A program made the translations under genes and the position numbers. The notes below the pieces were generated by a model. The model searched no databases and was not told the origin of the DNA. It was given only the letters and a program-made list of their open reading frames with translations. A stretch of DNA of 28,423 nt from SURF-32 sp964648365 (GTDB lineage: Bacteria > Planctomycetota > Phycisphaerae > UBA1845), in contig CAZYLK010000066.1 of NCBI GenBank assembly GCA_964648365.1, positions 1 through 28,423 of the forward strand, in the 5' to 3' direction. Positions within the stretch are counted from its first letter, which is position 1, and every line of letters begins with the position of its first letter. Shown one piece after another: positions 15,110 through 23,608 of the stretch.

Positions 15110-16087
15110 ATGAATCAACCGCGCGAACGCACGGCCGTCGTCTGCGGCATCGACGAAGCGGGCCTGGGGCCCACGCTGGGGCCGCTGGTGGTCGGCGCGG
15201 TGTCGCTTTGCGTGCCGGCGGCCGCGGTCGATGGCTGCCTGTGGGAGCGCTTGCGCGGCTGTGTATCAAAGGCGCCGCACCGTGGTCGACGCCTCGTCAT
15301 AGACGACAGCAAAAAGCTCTTCGGGCGGCAGCGCTCGCTGGCGGTGCTTGAACGGCCGGTGCTGGCGGCATTTGAAGCGTCGGGCTGTGCCGTCCGTTCG
15401 TGGCGGGGGTTGCTTGATGCGGTGTCGCCCGGATCGTGGAGCCGGATCGAGGCGTTGTCGTGGTATCAGGGAGACTTCCAACTGCCGCTCGATCCGCAGA
15501 CCGGCGACATCGGCACACGCGTGACGCCTTTCCGACGCGAACTCGACGTGCAGCGCGTGGCGATCGAGGCGATCCAGTGCGAGATTCTCGATGTTGGCGA
15601 GTTCAATCATCTCGTCGAACGAGCACGCAACAAGGCGTCGGTTGAGCTTGACGCCGTCTTCCGTCTGATTGCCGCAACGTTTGGCCTCGCGCGCGATCGC
15701 GACGTGCGATTGGTGTGCGATCGGCTCGGCGGGCGAATGCACTATCGCGACGCGCTGATGCGGTCCTTCCCGGAATACGCGCTTCAGATCGACGAAGAGT
15801 GCGAAGAACGGAGCCGCTATACGTTGCGCGAGCGCGGGCGGGTGCGGCGGCTGGAGTTCTGTACCGGTGGAGAGGGCGTGTGCCTGGCGACGGCGCTCGC
15901 CGGGATGGTGTCCAAGTACATCCGCGAGTGCTGCATGTATGCGTTCAACCGGTACTGGACGGCGCAGGTGCCCGGCCTGGCGCCTACCGCGGGCTACTAC
16001 ACCGACGCGCAGCGGTTTCTGCGGGAGACGGCTGACGCGCGACGGCGGCTGGCCGTGCCGGATCGGCTGCTGATCCGAGAGCGATAG
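15110..16087 (+). CDS. Divergent RNase HII-like protein
   Basis: The 325-residue product starts with an RNase HII-type first strand, GIDEAGLGPTLGPLVVGAV (13-31), carrying the paired acids Asp15 and Glu16. IDDSKKLF follows at 64-71, matching the family's DSKKL. Later CDRLGGR supplies Asp204, and a conserved helix VSKYIRE (267-273) has Glu273 where RNase HII usually has Asp in TRD. RNase HII cuts RNA in RNA-DNA hybrids and removes ribonucleotides from DNA. The protein is about 100 residues longer than typical RNase HII, with an insertion at about 95-180, so substrate preference may differ. No ribosome site precedes the ATG, but the conserved first strand fixes the start. Its stop lies 55 bp from the convergent next gene. 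Confidence 0.8.
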   Translation: MNQPRERTAVVCGIDEAGLGPTLGPLVVGAVSLCVPAAAVDGCLWERLRGCVSKAPHRGRRLVIDDSKKLFGRQRSLAVLERPVLAAFEASGCAVRSWRGLLDAVSPGSWSRIEALSWYQGDFQLPLDPQTGDIGTRVTPFRRELDVQRVAIEAIQCEILDVGEFNHLVERARNKASVELDAVFRLIAATFGLARDRDVRLVCDRLGGRMHYRDALMRSFPEYALQIDEECEERSRYTLRERGRVRRLEFCTGGEGVCLATALAGMVSKYIRECCMYAFNRYWTAQVPGLAPTAGYYTDAQRFLRETADARRRLAVPDRLLIRER

Positions 16088-16142
16088 CGTCCAGGGCGCC
16101 CGCCGGCTGGAAGACGATGCGACAGATCACGTGAGCCGGCTT

Positions 16143-16775
16143 TCAGCGGCCCGTGAGCGCGGCCATGGCCTCGGATGCTTCGTCGCGGAGGTCCGGGTCG
16201 TTGCTGAGGCGGTGTGTGTGACGCCATGCGCGCCGGGCCGATTCCAGATCGCCCGTGCGCGTCAGCACGACGGCGCGTTCGCGCCAGACGAGCGGATCGT
16301 CGTCACGGACTGCCAGGGCGACATCGAGCCATTGACGGGCCTCGTCCAGCCGCCCGGTCGCGAGGGCGTCCGCGCTGCGCTCGCGCAGCAGGGCAAGTTC
16401 CGGCGCTGCGTCCGGTCCGTAGGCGATGCGGATGCGTTTCTGAACAAGCCACTGTGCCGCCAGCCACACACCCGCCGCGCCGGCCAGCGCCCCGCGCCCG
16501 ACCCACCCGGGCGCCGCGGCCGGGAGGTAGAGCGTCAGTCCCGCACCCGTCAACGTCAGCAGCAGAAAGAGCGCGGCGGTCATGCAGCCAAGCCCGTCAC
16601 GGCCGAGCAGAACAAGCCCCGCTCCGGGCGCTGCCGCGTTGATCACGCGGGCGACGCGCGCCCGAGTTCGGTCGGCGGGACGTGTGCTTTGCGTGGGGTC
16701 GTCCTGTGCAGTGGCCGGCCGCGCGGGTGCGTCTGGGAGCGTCGGGGATCCTGGGCTGTCCGGTCGAGTTTGCAC
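16143..16775 (-). CDS. Membrane protein with C-terminal TPR-like repeats
   Basis: The product has about 210 residues from a GTG at 16775. The frame continues to a TTG at 16826, but that start would overlap the divergent neighbour and has no usable ribosome site. Residues about 1-45 are Pro/Thr/Asp-rich and disordered. Two hydrophobic segments follow (CMTAALFLLLTLTGAGLTL and ALAGAAGVWLAAQWLV). The C-terminal 80 residues (ADALATGRLDEARQWLDVAL, then WRERAVVLTRTGDLESARRAW) form about two tetratricopeptide units, probably cytoplasmic and used for protein contact. No family name can be given. It is divergent from the lipoprotein gene, with about 30 bp between starts. Confidence 0.7.
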   Translation of the reverse strand: MQTRPDSPGSPTLPDAPARPATAQDDPTQSTRPADRTRARVARVINAAAPGAGLVLLGRDGLGCMTAALFLLLTLTGAGLTLYLPAAAPGWVGRGALAGAAGVWLAAQWLVQKRIRIAYGPDAAPELALLRERSADALATGRLDEARQWLDVALAVRDDDPLVWRERAVVLTRTGDLESARRAWRHTHRLSNDPDLRDEASEAMAALTGR

Positions 16776-16806
16776 GTTGGTACGCGGCGCATGATAATAG
16801 CGGACG

Positions 16807-17379
16807 ATGAATCCAAGAAGCCTCAACCTCGTCGCGGCAGCCGGGATCGCGGTGACGGCCGTCTGCGGGTGTGCCTCGGACGGAGGTCCGTCCGCGCTGA
16901 CCGCAACGGTTCAGCGCTTCCCGGGTGCCGAGCCTGCCGTCATCTTGAATCTGGCCGCCCTGTCGATGGCCGAGCAGGGCTTCGAGATCGATCGTCGCAA
17001 CAGCGGCGCCGAAGAGGTTGTGAGCTATCCGATGGAGCTGTCCGACGACAGCCTGTCGACCGAAGTCGGAAGTGCGATGTGGGCCGATGACCGCCGCTGC
17101 CGGGCGACGACGCAGGTTCGACGCACCGGCGACGCGACGACCGCCTATTGCCGCGTGGAAATTCAGGAACGGGCCACCGACGCCGGGCGATTTCACGCGG
17201 CTGAGCACGGGATCACGGACGTGCCGTCCGACACGCCCATTGACCGTGACGGGGCTACGACGCGCGAGCAGAACACGATGTGGCGTTCGGTCGGTCGCGA
17301 CAAGCGTCGCGAGCGGGCGATCCTGGAGATGATCGCGGGACTTTTGAAGTCCGATGCGGCGTTGGACGACGGGTGGTGA
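16807..17379 (+). CDS. Predicted lipoprotein, function unknown
   Basis: The 190-residue product has a short signal sequence (LVAAAGIAVTAVCGC) ending in a lipobox-like VCGC, so Cys22 is probably lipidated. The mature part is polar, without further membrane segments. It includes EPAVILNLAALSMAEQGFEID, then a region of alternating strands, and ends RERAILEMIAGLLKSD. It may fold as a small alpha/beta domain. No family was recognised. A TGATAAT element sits 10-16 bp before the ATG, with no ribosome site, so a very short leader is possible. It is followed by a 97-residue cysteine protein 26 bp downstream, probably in the same transcript. Confidence 0.75.
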   Translation: MNPRSLNLVAAAGIAVTAVCGCASDGGPSALTATVQRFPGAEPAVILNLAALSMAEQGFEIDRRNSGAEEVVSYPMELSDDSLSTEVGSAMWADDRRCRATTQVRRTGDATTAYCRVEIQERATDAGRFHAAEHGITDVPSDTPIDRDGATTREQNTMWRSVGRDKRRERAILEMIAGLLKSDAALDDGW

Positions 17380-17404
17380 ACCGGACCGGGACGAGGCGAG
17401 CTTC

Positions 17405-17698
17405 ATGATCCAGTGCGAAACGTGCGAGTTCTATCGCCGCGGCGCGGACGGGCGGCCGAAGCTGACGTGCAACCCGTTCTCCACCATCAAGGAGCCGGAG
17501 TGCCTGCAGAAATGGCAGTACGTCCAGCTCGAAACGATGGTCCGCTACTACGAAGCCACGCTGGAGATGTACCGGCGGCTGGCGCCGATGCAGGAGAAGA
17601 TGTTCAAGCACATTGAGCGGGAGATCGAGGACGTCGAATCCGCCGACGACTGGAAACGGGCCTACCTCGACGAGGATGAAGAGGACGAATCGACCTAA
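17405..17698 (+). CDS. Small conserved cysteine protein (CxxC-x14-C-x10-C)
   Basis: The product has 97 residues from ATG 17405, with GAGGCGAG upstream; the open frame extends back to 17354, inside the preceding gene. Cys4, Cys7, Cys22 and Cys33 form a zinc-ribbon-like or metal-binding pattern in MIQCETCEFYRRG...LTCNPFSTIKEPEC. The second half is helical (LETMVRYYEATLEMYRRLAPMQEKMFKHIE) and the tail is very acidic (DEDEEDE). I associate this layout with a small protein common in planctomycetes, but its role is unknown. It may be a structural metal-binding adaptor. Confidence 0.8.
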   Translation: MIQCETCEFYRRGADGRPKLTCNPFSTIKEPECLQKWQYVQLETMVRYYEATLEMYRRLAPMQEKMFKHIEREIEDVESADDWKRAYLDEDEEDEST

Positions 17699-17728
17699 GC
17701 GGCCGACGGCCGCAAGCAGAGAGTGAAC

Positions 17729-17836
17729 CGAGGGAGTGAGGGAGCGAGGGAGTAAGGGAGTGAGGGGAAGAGGGAAGGACTGTAGTCCGTCTTTCTTCCC
17801 TTACTCCCTCGCTCCCTTACTCCCTCGCTCCCCTCG
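17729..17836. repeat. Large imperfect hairpin made of 8-bp-periodic GGG/CCC tracts
   Basis: The left arm has GGG starting at 17732, 17740, 17748, 17756, 17764 and 17772, exactly 8 bp apart, within GGGAGYRA-type units. The right arm has CCC at 17798, 17806, 17814, 17822 and 17830 with the same period. The arms are imperfect reverse complements around a centre GGACT-GT-AGTCC (17777-17788). The G-rich arm meets the simple G-quadruplex pattern. It sits between convergent genes (stops at 17698 and 17986), so it could work as a two-way transcription barrier. Frames through it are low-complexity and not genes. Confidence 0.85.
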
Positions 17837-17985
17837 TTCTGAAGGGAATCGCGCTCCACACGGAGGATGCGCGCAGAATGGCGAGAAGTTCCACTGTCCG
17901 AGACTAACGGCCGGCTGCCTGTCGGCGGAATGACGGCCTGAAAGCTTGCTTCACATAGTGCCACATTCACCGGAGGACCGGGCGG

Positions 17986-19215
17986 CTACTGCTCGGCAGG
18001 CCCTCTGCTGAGCAACAGGAACGCCGTTCGTATGGCGGGGTCGTCCATCGGGCGCCGGTGCGACCGCTGAAGGCCCGGCGGGGCATCCTGTCTGACTTCC
18101 ACGTCGGGAAGGATGCCCCAGTCGAGCGTGCGCTCGTTGTCGGCTGTGCGGTGGATCACGCGGCCGTTGGGCAGGCAGTAATACGCAACCGTCAACTTCA
18201 CGGCCGAGCGACCGTCGGAGAGCGGAATGAGCTGTTGAACGCTTCCCTTGCCGAACGATCGCGCTCCGACGACGACGGCGCGCCGATGGGCCTGGAGCGA
18301 TCCGGCCACGATCTCGGCTGAACTCGCCGAACCGCCGTCAATGAGCACCGCCAGCCGCGTGTGGGCGTCGGTGTCCGCGGGGGTGGCGTCGTAAGACGTC
18401 AGGACGCGCCGCCGGGTGATGGTCTGCAGGATCGGGCCGGCCCCGACGAACCGGTCGACCAGTTGCACGGCCGGAAGCATCAGCCCGCCCGGGTTGGCGC
18501 GCAAATCGAGCACAAGCGCCTCGGCGTCGGCGAACTGGTGCAGGACGGCGTCAAAATCCCGCATCGTGATCTCGTTGAAGTCGGTGATGCGCAAGTACAC
18601 CACCCGCCCGGCGTCGTCGAGAACGTGCGTCGCGTGGCCGTCGCCCGATTCCCAGCCGCGGACCGTGCGGATGCTGACGGGTCCGCGCGGAATGACGAAG
18701 CGGCGCGCTTCGCTCTCGCCCGCGCGGCGGATGCCCAGCGCGACGTCGGTGCGGCGCTGCCCGACCATCAGCTTGTCGATCTCCAGCAGGCTCATCGAGA
18801 GCGCGTCCCGCCCGTCGATGGTGACGATGACGTCGCCGGTCTGCAGCCCCGCGCGATCCGCCGGGCTGTCGTCAATGGGGGCAATGATGGTCGGCTCGCC
18901 GAAGCGCATGCCGACTTCGACGCCGATGCCGACGTATTCTCCGTGCGTGTGACGGTCGAGCCAGTCGCGCTGATCGGCCGTGATGTAGGCGCAGTAGGGG
19001 TCCAGTCGGCGCAGCATTCCGCGGACGGCGCCCTCGGCGAGATCGGCGTCGCGAGCGTCGTGGACGTATTGCTGCTTGATGAGGGCGTTGGTTTCGAGCA
19101 GGACGCGGTAGGTCTTGTGGACGGCGTCCTCGTCGGCCATGAACTGCGGCAACCGCCAGAACATCATGCCGATGACGGTGAAAATCGCGACCCAGACGAT
19201 GGTGCGTTGCGACAT
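17986..19215 (-). CDS. S41-family C-terminal processing protease with PDZ domain
   Basis: The 409-residue product has an N-terminal membrane anchor (5-20). A helical region with LDPYCAYI follows, typical of CtpA-type enzymes. The PDZ domain at about 92-180 has GIGVE and SPADRAGLQTGDVI. The S41 core has LVLDLRANPGG (234-244), GGSASSAEI (294-302) with the nucleophile serine, and SFGKGSVQ (320-327) with catalytic Lys323. Such proteases sit on the outer face of the inner membrane and trim or degrade periplasmic proteins. All catalytic features are present. There is no good ribosome site before the ATG at 19215, though the anchor supports this start. The C-terminal 30 residues are a loose tail. 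Confidence 0.93.
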   Translation of the reverse strand: MSQRTIVWVAIFTVIGMMFWRLPQFMADEDAVHKTYRVLLETNALIKQQYVHDARDADLAEGAVRGMLRRLDPYCAYITADQRDWLDRHTHGEYVGIGVEVGMRFGEPTIIAPIDDSPADRAGLQTGDVIVTIDGRDALSMSLLEIDKLMVGQRRTDVALGIRRAGESEARRFVIPRGPVSIRTVRGWESGDGHATHVLDDAGRVVYLRITDFNEITMRDFDAVLHQFADAEALVLDLRANPGGLMLPAVQLVDRFVGAGPILQTITRRRVLTSYDATPADTDAHTRLAVLIDGGSASSAEIVAGSLQAHRRAVVVGARSFGKGSVQQLIPLSDGRSAVKLTVAYYCLPNGRVIHRTADNERTLDWGILPDVEVRQDAPPGLQRSHRRPMDDPAIRTAFLLLSRGPAEQ

Positions 19216-19810
19216 CGGCGTGCGAATCCCGGCCGCGCGTACAGGCGGCGCGTGCTAGCGGGCGAACCGTCCGCCCGGCTGCGCTGGTTCCCCATCTGTC
19301 ATCGACTGTGTGCGCAGTGGACTGAGGCCGCGGCCCGCACCGTGCGATAATCCGTGGACGGTGCGTGACGCTTTGGGTGGCTCAAGGTGGGCGTTCGCCG
19401 GGCGTGAATCGGGTGGCATTTGCCGGAGGCGGACCGGAGGAATGCCGTGTTATCCTGGAATGCCGTTTTTCCGAGCGCTGCACGCCTGCTGCGCTCACCA
19501 CGGCCTCGAAGACGAGACCGTGCCACCCGGCTGTTTTTCCGAGCGCTGCACGCCTGCTGCGCTCACCACGGCCTCGAAGACGAGACCGTGCCACCCGGCA
19601 AACGCGTCAGGCCACCCGCCGTGCTTGCCAGGCAACCCATCCGTGGACGCGAAGGCGGCTCATGCTTGAAGCGGTCTCGGGCGGGCGATAGGCTCCCATA
19701 ACTCGGGTCGTCGATTCGCCTGTGAGTCGTGCGGGGCTGCCGGGAGCAGGCCCGTTGAAGCGGCGAGGGCGCGACGCAACCCGATGGCCCGAGAGGTGGC
19801 TTGCAGCACG
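19216..19810. other. Divergent intergenic region carrying dispersed repeats
   Basis: This gap of almost 600 bp lies between the divergent S41 protease and YkgJ-type genes. Its main content is a 68-bp tandem direct repeat listed separately. The other frames in it are low-complexity and appear on both strands because of the repeat, so I do not call genes here. No clear promoter was found. Confidence 0.5.
19465..19599. repeat. 68-bp tandem direct repeat with internal hairpins
   Basis: Two units with a 68-bp period, 19465-19531 and 19533-19599, are identical over 67 bp. Each ends with a 24-nt imperfect hairpin (CACGGcCTCG-AAGA-CGAGaCCGTG, at 19499-19522 and 19567-19590) followed by CCACCCGGC. 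The same hairpin with one change recurs at 24552-24575, so this is a dispersed element that was recently duplicated here. Confidence 0.9.
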
Positions 19811-20230
19811 ATGGCCAAAGAGCGCTGGTACGCCGACGGACTCAACTTCACCTGCACGCAGTGCGGCAACTGTTGCAGCGGCGATCCGGGGTTCGTCTGG
19901 GCGACCAAGGCGGAGATCGCCGCCATCTCGAAGTTCCTCGGGCGCAGCGACGGCTGGCTGGACGAGCGGCATCTGCGCCGGGTGGGGTTCCGCTACAGCC
20001 TGACGGAAAAGCCTGACGGCGACTGCATCTTCCTGGAGCGACGCGGGGACGGCACGACCGGGTGCAGGATCTACTCGGTGCGGCCGGTGCAGTGCCGGAC
20101 GTGGCCCTTCTGGACGGAACTGCTCCGCAGCCGCGACGCCTGGGATCGGGCGAAGCGAAAATGCCCGGGCATGGATCAGGGTCGGCACTACGATTTCGTG
20201 CAGATCGAGACGATCCGGCGGACGAAGTAA
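19811..20230 (+). CDS. YkgJ-family cysteine-cluster protein
   Basis: The 139-residue product has CTQCGNCC (Cys15, Cys18, Cys21, Cys22) followed by a small domain ending with CRIYSVRPVQCRTWPFW and a last Cys in KRKCPGM. This is the cysteine-cluster layout of the YkgJ/UPF0153 family, thought to bind zinc or an iron-sulfur cluster; the biochemical role is unknown. The ATG at 19811 places the cluster at the usual distance from the N terminus; an ATG at 19784 would add nine residues. The upstream repeat array may carry its promoter. It is convergent with the sugar-dehydrogenase gene, with 94 bp between stops. Confidence 0.88.
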   Translation: MAKERWYADGLNFTCTQCGNCCSGDPGFVWATKAEIAAISKFLGRSDGWLDERHLRRVGFRYSLTEKPDGDCIFLERRGDGTTGCRIYSVRPVQCRTWPFWTELLRSRDAWDRAKRKCPGMDQGRHYDFVQIETIRRTK

Positions 20231-20324
20231 GCAGCTTTAGCGTCAAGTCTCTGCCGTCTGAGTCCGGCGCTGTCGCATACGGGATGCGTCGCACCTCCTC
20301 CCTTAACACCTTACTCACTTTTGC

Positions 20325-21794
20325 TCATTGCGCGCACGTTACTTCAACCGGCGCCTTGCAGTATTGCGGCGACTCCAGCGAGATCAGGTGGTCGCCGCGC
20401 TCGCTGGCGTGGGTGAGCCTTGCCTTGCGACCGCGGATTTCGACCTCGCGCGGCTCGCCGTCGATCGCCAGCGTGACGGGTAGGCCGGAATGTCGCCGGT
20501 CGACGAATCGGAGCCGGGCGGTCAACCTGTTTTCCCTGCCGCACCGCGCTTTGAACTTCGATACGTCGTCGCAGCGCTCGCCCACTTCCACGATCTTCAG
20601 CAATTGGCCGCTACGGTCGCAGATGTAGACTTCGCCCGCGGCATCCTCGCCGAAGGAGTACACGTGGCCCAGTTCGCCCCTGGGAAACGGCTGCAACTCG
20701 TCGGTGCGCTCCGCGAAGTCGCTGATCCGGCCGTCGTCATGCCGCAGCGACCACACGCGCCCGCAGACGTCGGCGAAGAGGTATGTGCCCTGTAACGCCG
20801 GAATTGCCGCACCCCGGTAGACGTAGCCGCCGATGACGGCGCCGGTGCAGCCGGGAATGTCGCGCGCGTATTCGTGGATCGGCGGGGTGAATCGGCCGTC
20901 GTCGCAGGGCGGGCAGAACGGCCGGTCGTGGCAGAGCGTCCCTTCCAGGCAGGGCCAGCCGTAGTTACGCGCCCCGGGGACAGCCGCGGGCTGAACGTTG
21001 ATCTCCTCACGCTGCGATCCGCCGACGTCGGCGATGTAGAGTTCGTGGGTCAGGCGGTCGAAGCTGCACCGGTAGGGGTTCCGGAGTCCGACGGCCCAGA
21101 CCTCGTCACGGCCGGGACGGTTCACATAGGGGTTGTCGGGCGGGACGGCGTAATTGCGCAGGGGGTCGGAAGGAAAGTCATCCGAGTCGACGTCGAGGCG
21201 CAGAATCTTTCCCAGCAGGAACTCGGGATCCTGAATCTGCTCCCGCCCGTTCGCGTCGCCGCCGTCGCCCAGGGGTAGATAGAGCAGTCCGTCCGTCCCG
21301 AAGCCCAGCCAGCCGGCGTTGTGATTGCGCGCCGGCTGCGGAACGATGAGCACCGGGTCGGCGCTGTCCGGGTCCGCAATGTCCGGGTCATCGGGCGACA
21401 TCCGAGATCGCTCGATCATCGTGGCGCCGTCGCCTACTCGGGTGTAGTTGACGAAGAGATAACCGTTGTCGGCGACGTCGGGGTGGAAGGCCAGACCGAG
21501 GAGTCCCCGCTCGCCGTCCGTTGAGACGCGCTGCGAGATGTCCAGGAACGGTCGCGGCACGACGGCGCCGTCGCGGATGATCCGGATGCGTCCGCTGCGT
21601 TCCACGACGAACAGCCGCGATGCGTCGCCCGGCGGCGCCGTCAGGAACAGGGGCGAATCAAACCCATCGGCCACGACGATCGACGTGAGCCGCGAGCCGG
21701 CGAGCGCGTGAGTCGATGCCAGCAGGGTCGCAAGCGCGATACCCGCGACGACGATCCGCTCACGAACCGGCTGACGGCAGGGGGGTGCGATCAT
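20325..21794 (-). CDS. PQQ-type sugar dehydrogenase-like secreted protein with shared C-terminal module
   Basis: The 489-residue product has a signal peptide (about 1-33). The body is a six-bladed propeller of the glucose/sorbosone dehydrogenase family: GFDSPLFLTAPP, RLFVVERSGRIRII, GERGLLGLAFHPD, ARNHNAGWLGFG, LYLPLGDGGD, GLRNPYRCSFD and NYGWPCLEG are its usual blocks. Such enzymes oxidise sugars with pyrroloquinoline quinone in the periplasm, though many family members have unknown substrates. Residues about 405-489 form an extra beta-rich module with four cysteines that resembles the end of the protein at 23609-24397. GGAGGAG lies 4 nt before the ATG. Cys-rich inserts in the propeller (CHDRPFCPPC) may form disulfides. 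Confidence 0.9.
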   Translation of the reverse strand: MIAPPCRQPVRERIVVAGIALATLLASTHALAGSRLTSIVVADGFDSPLFLTAPPGDASRLFVVERSGRIRIIRDGAVVPRPFLDISQRVSTDGERGLLGLAFHPDVADNGYLFVNYTRVGDGATMIERSRMSPDDPDIADPDSADPVLIVPQPARNHNAGWLGFGTDGLLYLPLGDGGDANGREQIQDPEFLLGKILRLDVDSDDFPSDPLRNYAVPPDNPYVNRPGRDEVWAVGLRNPYRCSFDRLTHELYIADVGGSQREEINVQPAAVPGARNYGWPCLEGTLCHDRPFCPPCDDGRFTPPIHEYARDIPGCTGAVIGGYVYRGAAIPALQGTYLFADVCGRVWSLRHDDGRISDFAERTDELQPFPRGELGHVYSFGEDAAGEVYICDRSGQLLKIVEVGERCDDVSKFKARCGRENRLTARLRFVDRRHSGLPVTLAIDGEPREVEIRGRKARLTHASERGDHLISLESPQYCKAPVEVTCAQ

Positions 21795-21965
21795 GTTGCT
21801 CCTCCGCTGTGCATCGCGCCGGGACTCGCCTCACCGGCGCCTGGAGCATTATGCCCGCTTCAGCGCGAGCTGGCGAGTCGCCGCGTTGTCGCCATGCAGT
21901 CTCGCGCGATCACGCGAGCAGCGTTGGTTCCGTGCGCGCTTCCGGTCGCGAGATTCACCAGCCCC

Positions 21966-22008
21966 GGCCGTCTTGTGGGAGGCCACGATTTGATTCCGCC
22001 CGACGGCC
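21966..22008 (-). terminator. Possible stem-loop after the M20 peptidase gene
   Basis: A 7-bp inverted repeat (GGCCGTC at 21966-21972, GACGGCC at 22002-22008) begins 3 bp beyond the stop of the M20 gene on the minus strand. The loop is 29 nt long and no T tract follows, so it may only stabilise the transcript end. Confidence 0.3.
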
Positions 22009-22010
22009 TC

Positions 22011-23378
22011 TCACTTCGCTCCCGCCAGCTTATCCATGAAATGCGCCGCCGCCTTGATGCCCTTATGAAAATCATCCAGCGCCAGCCACTCGTTGGGGCC
22101 GTGCAGGTTGCAGTTGGGATCGCAGAAGCCCATCATGATCGAGTCGGCGCCGAGCACCTGTTTGAACATCGGCAGGATGGGGAGCGACCCGCCCTCGCGC
22201 ATGAACACGGGCTTTTTGCCATAGGCCGCTTCGACCGCGGCCGCGGCTGCTCTCATACCGGGTGAATCCAGGTTGGCGACGTACGCGCCGCAGCGGCCGT
22301 GGTTCAGAATCTCGACCTTGATGCCGGGGGGGGCGTTGTCACGGACGAACTTGTCGAACGCGGCCGAGATCTTTTCGGGGTTCTGATCGGGCACCAGCCG
22401 CATGGAGACCTTTACCGTCATCTTGGCGGGTACGATCGTCGACGCGCCGGGGCCGGTGAAGCCGCCGAACATGCCGTTGACGTCGCAGGTCGGCCGCACC
22501 CATTTGCGAAGCTGCGTCACGTATCCGCGCTCGCCGGCGAGTTCCGCGACGCCCAGCGTCGTCTTGTACTTGGCTTCGTCGAACGGTAGCGCCATAAGCT
22601 GCTTTTTTTCCGCGTCGCTTAAGTCGTGGACGTCGTCGTAGAAGCCGGGGATGGCGACGCGGCGATCGGCGTCGTGCATGGCGGCGATCAGGGCCGCGAC
22701 CGCGTTGCCGGGGTTGGAGACCGTGCCGCCGAATGCACCGCTGTGGAGATCCTGCTTTGGGCCGGTGCAGATGACCTCTTTGTAGACCAGTCCCTTGGTG
22801 CCGTAGGTGATGGCGGGCGTCTCGGCGTTGAGCTTCGACGTGTCGGAGAGGGCGATGTAGTCGCAGGCGAGGCGGTCCTTGTTTTTGCGGATCACGTCCT
22901 CCAGGTTGGGCGAGCTGATCTCCTCCTCGCCTTCGATGAGAAACTTCACGTGTGCCGGGAGCTTGCCCGCGACCTTCATCCATGCCTCGGCCGCGAGCAG
23001 ATGGACGAGCACCTGCCCTTTGTCATCGGCGGCGCCGCGGGCGACGATGTTGCCGTCTTTGACGGTCGGCTCGAACGGCTTGCTGTGCCACAGCGAGAGA
23101 TCCCCGGTGGGCTGCACGTCGTAGTGGCCGTAGATGAGCACGGCCGGTCCAGCGGCCGGGCCGCCCTCGGCGATCACGGCGGGGTGCCGCGGGGTGTCGA
23201 CCAGTTCAGACTTGATCCCGCAGCCGGCCAGCAGCTTGTGGACCCACACGCCGGCCTTGCGCACCTCGCCGGCGTGGGCCGGGTCGGTGGAGATGGACTG
23301 GATCGCCAGGAACTCTTTGAGGCGGTTGACGTAGGCGTCTTTGTTGGCGTCGATGTGGGCGATGACTTTGTCGATCAT
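22011..23378 (-). CDS. M20-family dipeptidase/metallopeptidase
   Basis: The product has 455 residues from ATG 23378, with AGGA 8 nt upstream; the open frame reaches 23465, but that leader is not conserved-looking. The M20 metal-binding blocks are present: YGHYDVQP, ARGAADDKGQ (bridging Asp), EGEEEISS (catalytic and metal Glu), LSDTS and a late NLHGPNEW with the last His. A dimerisation domain lies between TYGTKGLVYKEV and MRLVPDQNPEKI. Such enzymes hydrolyse dipeptides or related amide substrates in the cytoplasm using two zinc ions. The length and the RGAADDKG block place it near the CNDP/DapE-like dipeptidase group. No signal peptide is seen. Confidence 0.93.
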   Translation of the reverse strand: MIDKVIAHIDANKDAYVNRLKEFLAIQSISTDPAHAGEVRKAGVWVHKLLAGCGIKSELVDTPRHPAVIAEGGPAAGPAVLIYGHYDVQPTGDLSLWHSKPFEPTVKDGNIVARGAADDKGQVLVHLLAAEAWMKVAGKLPAHVKFLIEGEEEISSPNLEDVIRKNKDRLACDYIALSDTSKLNAETPAITYGTKGLVYKEVICTGPKQDLHSGAFGGTVSNPGNAVAALIAAMHDADRRVAIPGFYDDVHDLSDAEKKQLMALPFDEAKYKTTLGVAELAGERGYVTQLRKWVRPTCDVNGMFGGFTGPGASTIVPAKMTVKVSMRLVPDQNPEKISAAFDKFVRDNAPPGIKVEILNHGRCGAYVANLDSPGMRAAAAAVEAAYGKKPVFMREGGSLPILPMFKQVLGADSIMMGFCDPNCNLHGPNEWLALDDFHKGIKAAAHFMDKLAGAK

Positions 23379-23608
23379 GGCGGAATTCCTGAATAGGCCG
23401 GCGGGTCGGGCCGGCTTTGGAATGAATGAAACGCCACGGCTGCGTGCGTCGCGTGGCCGACGCAAGCATCGCCGGGCGAGCGGCGCGCAGCCGGAACGGG
23501 CAGTTTAGCCTGTGGAGGGGGTAACGGCCAACCCGGTGAGTGCCGGTGTTAAGCCGAATCGCCATCACGGGCAAGCTGCGCGTGCCACGTCCGTTGCCGC
23601 CGATTCGC

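Noticed and set aside
16776..16826. TTG start for the TPR-like membrane protein
   Set aside because: It would overlap the divergent lipoprotein gene by 20 bp and has no properly spaced ribosome site.
17695..17970. 91-codon minus-strand frame with PSLPYSLAPSLPR repeats
   Set aside because: Its sequence is the translation of the 8-bp periodic hairpin and is not a protein.
19465..19599. Possible CRISPR-like array
   Set aside because: Only two units, contiguous with no spacer, and containing hairpins; this is a tandem duplication of a dispersed element.
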